A stretch of DNA of 5,988 nucleotides from an uncultured Vogesella sp. (lineage in GTDB: Bacteria > Pseudomonadota > Gammaproteobacteria > Burkholderiales > Chromobacteriaceae), in NCBI GenBank assembly GCA_946479405.1, contig CAMLGD010000199.1:1-5988 (forward strand), read 5' to 3'. Below, piece by piece: positions 5,307 through 5,988 of this stretch. Position numbers and translations under genes: made by a program. The first letter of the stretch is position 1; each line of letters begins with the position of its first letter. The notes under the pieces were generated by a model. That model ran no database searches. It was not told the origin of the DNA and was given only the letters and a program-made list of their open reading frames with translations.

Positions 5307-5988
5307 ATGAGCACACTTCCCCTGCACCCCGCCACGCTGGCCGTCCGCGCCGGCGAAGACGACTACCGCCCGCACGCCGCGCTGGCGGTGCCGATCGAGT
5401 TCGGCATCGCCCACGGCTACCCGGATGTGGACAGCTGGGAACAGGTGGCACGTGGCGAGGCGGCCGGGCCGCTATATGCGCGCAATACCGCCCACCCCAC
5501 CAGTCTGGCGCTGGAAGCCAAGCTGGCGGCGCTGGAAGGCGCAGCGGCGGCGGTGAGCTTCGGCAGCGGCATGGCCGCGATCAGCAGCACGCTGCTGGCG
5601 CTGCTCAAGCCCGGCGCGCGGGTGGTGGCCGGCAAGGACACCTACGGCGGCAGCCATTACCTGTTGCAGCACACCCTGCCGCAATGGGGAGTGCAGGTGA
5701 CGCTGTGCGACACCACCGACGACGCCGCCTTCGACGCTGCGCTGGCCGGCGGCTGCGAGCTGCTGTACCTGGAGTCGCCCACCAACCCCATGCTCAAGGT
5801 ACAGGACATCCGCCGTCTGGCTGCTGCCGGCCATGCCGCCGGCGCAGTGGTGGTGATCGACAACACCTTTGCCACCCCGGTGAACCAGAACCCGCTGGCG
5901 CTGGGCGCCGATCTGGTGCTGCACAGCGCCACCAAGTTCCTCGGCGGCCACGCCGACGCCATGGGCGGCATCGTCTGCGGCAGCCAGG
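5307..5988 (+). CDS. Cys/Met metabolism PLP-dependent enzyme (cystathionine gamma-synthase/lyase family), N-terminal part
   Basis: The frame runs off the right edge after 227 codons of a protein usually near 380-420 aa. It belongs to the fold-type I PLP family that includes MetB, MetC, cystathionine gamma-lyase and methionine gamma-lyase. Visible landmarks: LYARN (56-60), holding the Tyr and Arg that reach the neighbouring subunit's cofactor phosphate; FGSGMAAIS (85-93), the phosphate-binding turn with the Gly-Met pair; DTYGGSHYLL (111-120), whose Tyr stacks on PLP; ESPTNPMLKV (156-165); IDNTFATP (184-191), with Asp185 expected to bind the pyridine nitrogen; and HSATKFLGGHADAMGG (206-221), with Lys210 as the Schiff-base lysine. 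The usual Asn-Pro-Thr after the YSR-type motif is His-Pro-Thr here (63-65). Reaction and substrate cannot be assigned, because the specificity-determining C-terminal part is missing. It starts 82 bp after the PEBP gene, beyond a hairpin. Confidence 0.92.
   Translation, partial: MSTLPLHPATLAVRAGEDDYRPHAALAVPIEFGIAHGYPDVDSWEQVARGEAAGPLYARNTAHPTSLALEAKLAALEGAAAAVSFGSGMAAISSTLLALLKPGARVVAGKDTYGGSHYLLQHTLPQWGVQVTLCDTTDDAAFDAALAGGCELLYLESPTNPMLKVQDIRRLAAAGHAAGAVVVIDNTFATPVNQNPLALGADLVLHSATKFLGGHADAMGGIVCGSQ

Noticed and set aside
1..5988. Mobile element, phage, CRISPR array, tRNA or defence system
   Set aside because: No transposase, integrase, regularly spaced direct repeats, tRNA-like fold or known defence-domain protein is visible. 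The genes are mostly housekeeping.

Overview
The window is GC-rich (roughly two-thirds GC by eye) with strongly GC-biased third codon positions. It looks like a chromosomal stretch from a betaproteobacterium. The pyridoxine oxidase resembles the version I recall from Neisseria (GLKHPL followed by [10 protein letters not shown]), so a Neisseriales member of the Chromobacterium/Vogesella type is my best guess. That assignment is inference. I see no transposase, integrase, phage gene, tRNA, rRNA or CRISPR array.

Layout. On the minus strand, hemA (glutamyl-tRNA reductase) runs into prfA (peptide chain release factor 1, cut by the left edge), and the two share one base in a TAATG junction. Divergent from them is pdxH (pyridoxine/pyridoxamine 5'-phosphate oxidase), with a 117-bp gap holding opposed promoter candidates. 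After pdxH comes a 372-bp gene-free stretch (2510-2881) crowded with inverted repeats, the largest an 89-nt hairpin with an 18-bp perfect outer stem. Then follow, all on the plus strand: a DUF1456/YehS-family gene; a 108-aa gene of unknown function fused to it by a TGATG overlap; an AraC-family regulator; a secreted YbhB/YbcL (PEBP) family protein; and the first 227 codons of a Cys/Met-metabolism PLP-dependent enzyme, cut by the right edge.

How the genes fit together. hemA starts tetrapyrrole synthesis from glutamyl-tRNA, and its coupling to the translation factor prfA is a classic proteobacterial arrangement. pdxH makes pyridoxal phosphate, the cofactor of the enzyme at the right edge, but the two are about 2.8 kb apart and probably not co-regulated. 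The right half looks like small independent units rather than one pathway.

The most interesting signal is not a gene. A 12-mer, AGGTTGGCCGCA, forms both arms of the intergenic hairpin, recurs exactly inside hemA and inside the AraC-family gene, and has an 11/12 copy inside the 108-aa gene. An inverted pair between genes plus single copies inside genes is how DNA uptake sequences of Neisseriaceae are distributed, yet this word is not one of the uptake dialects I know. It is a candidate genome-wide repeat word that a simple k-mer count could confirm or dismiss.
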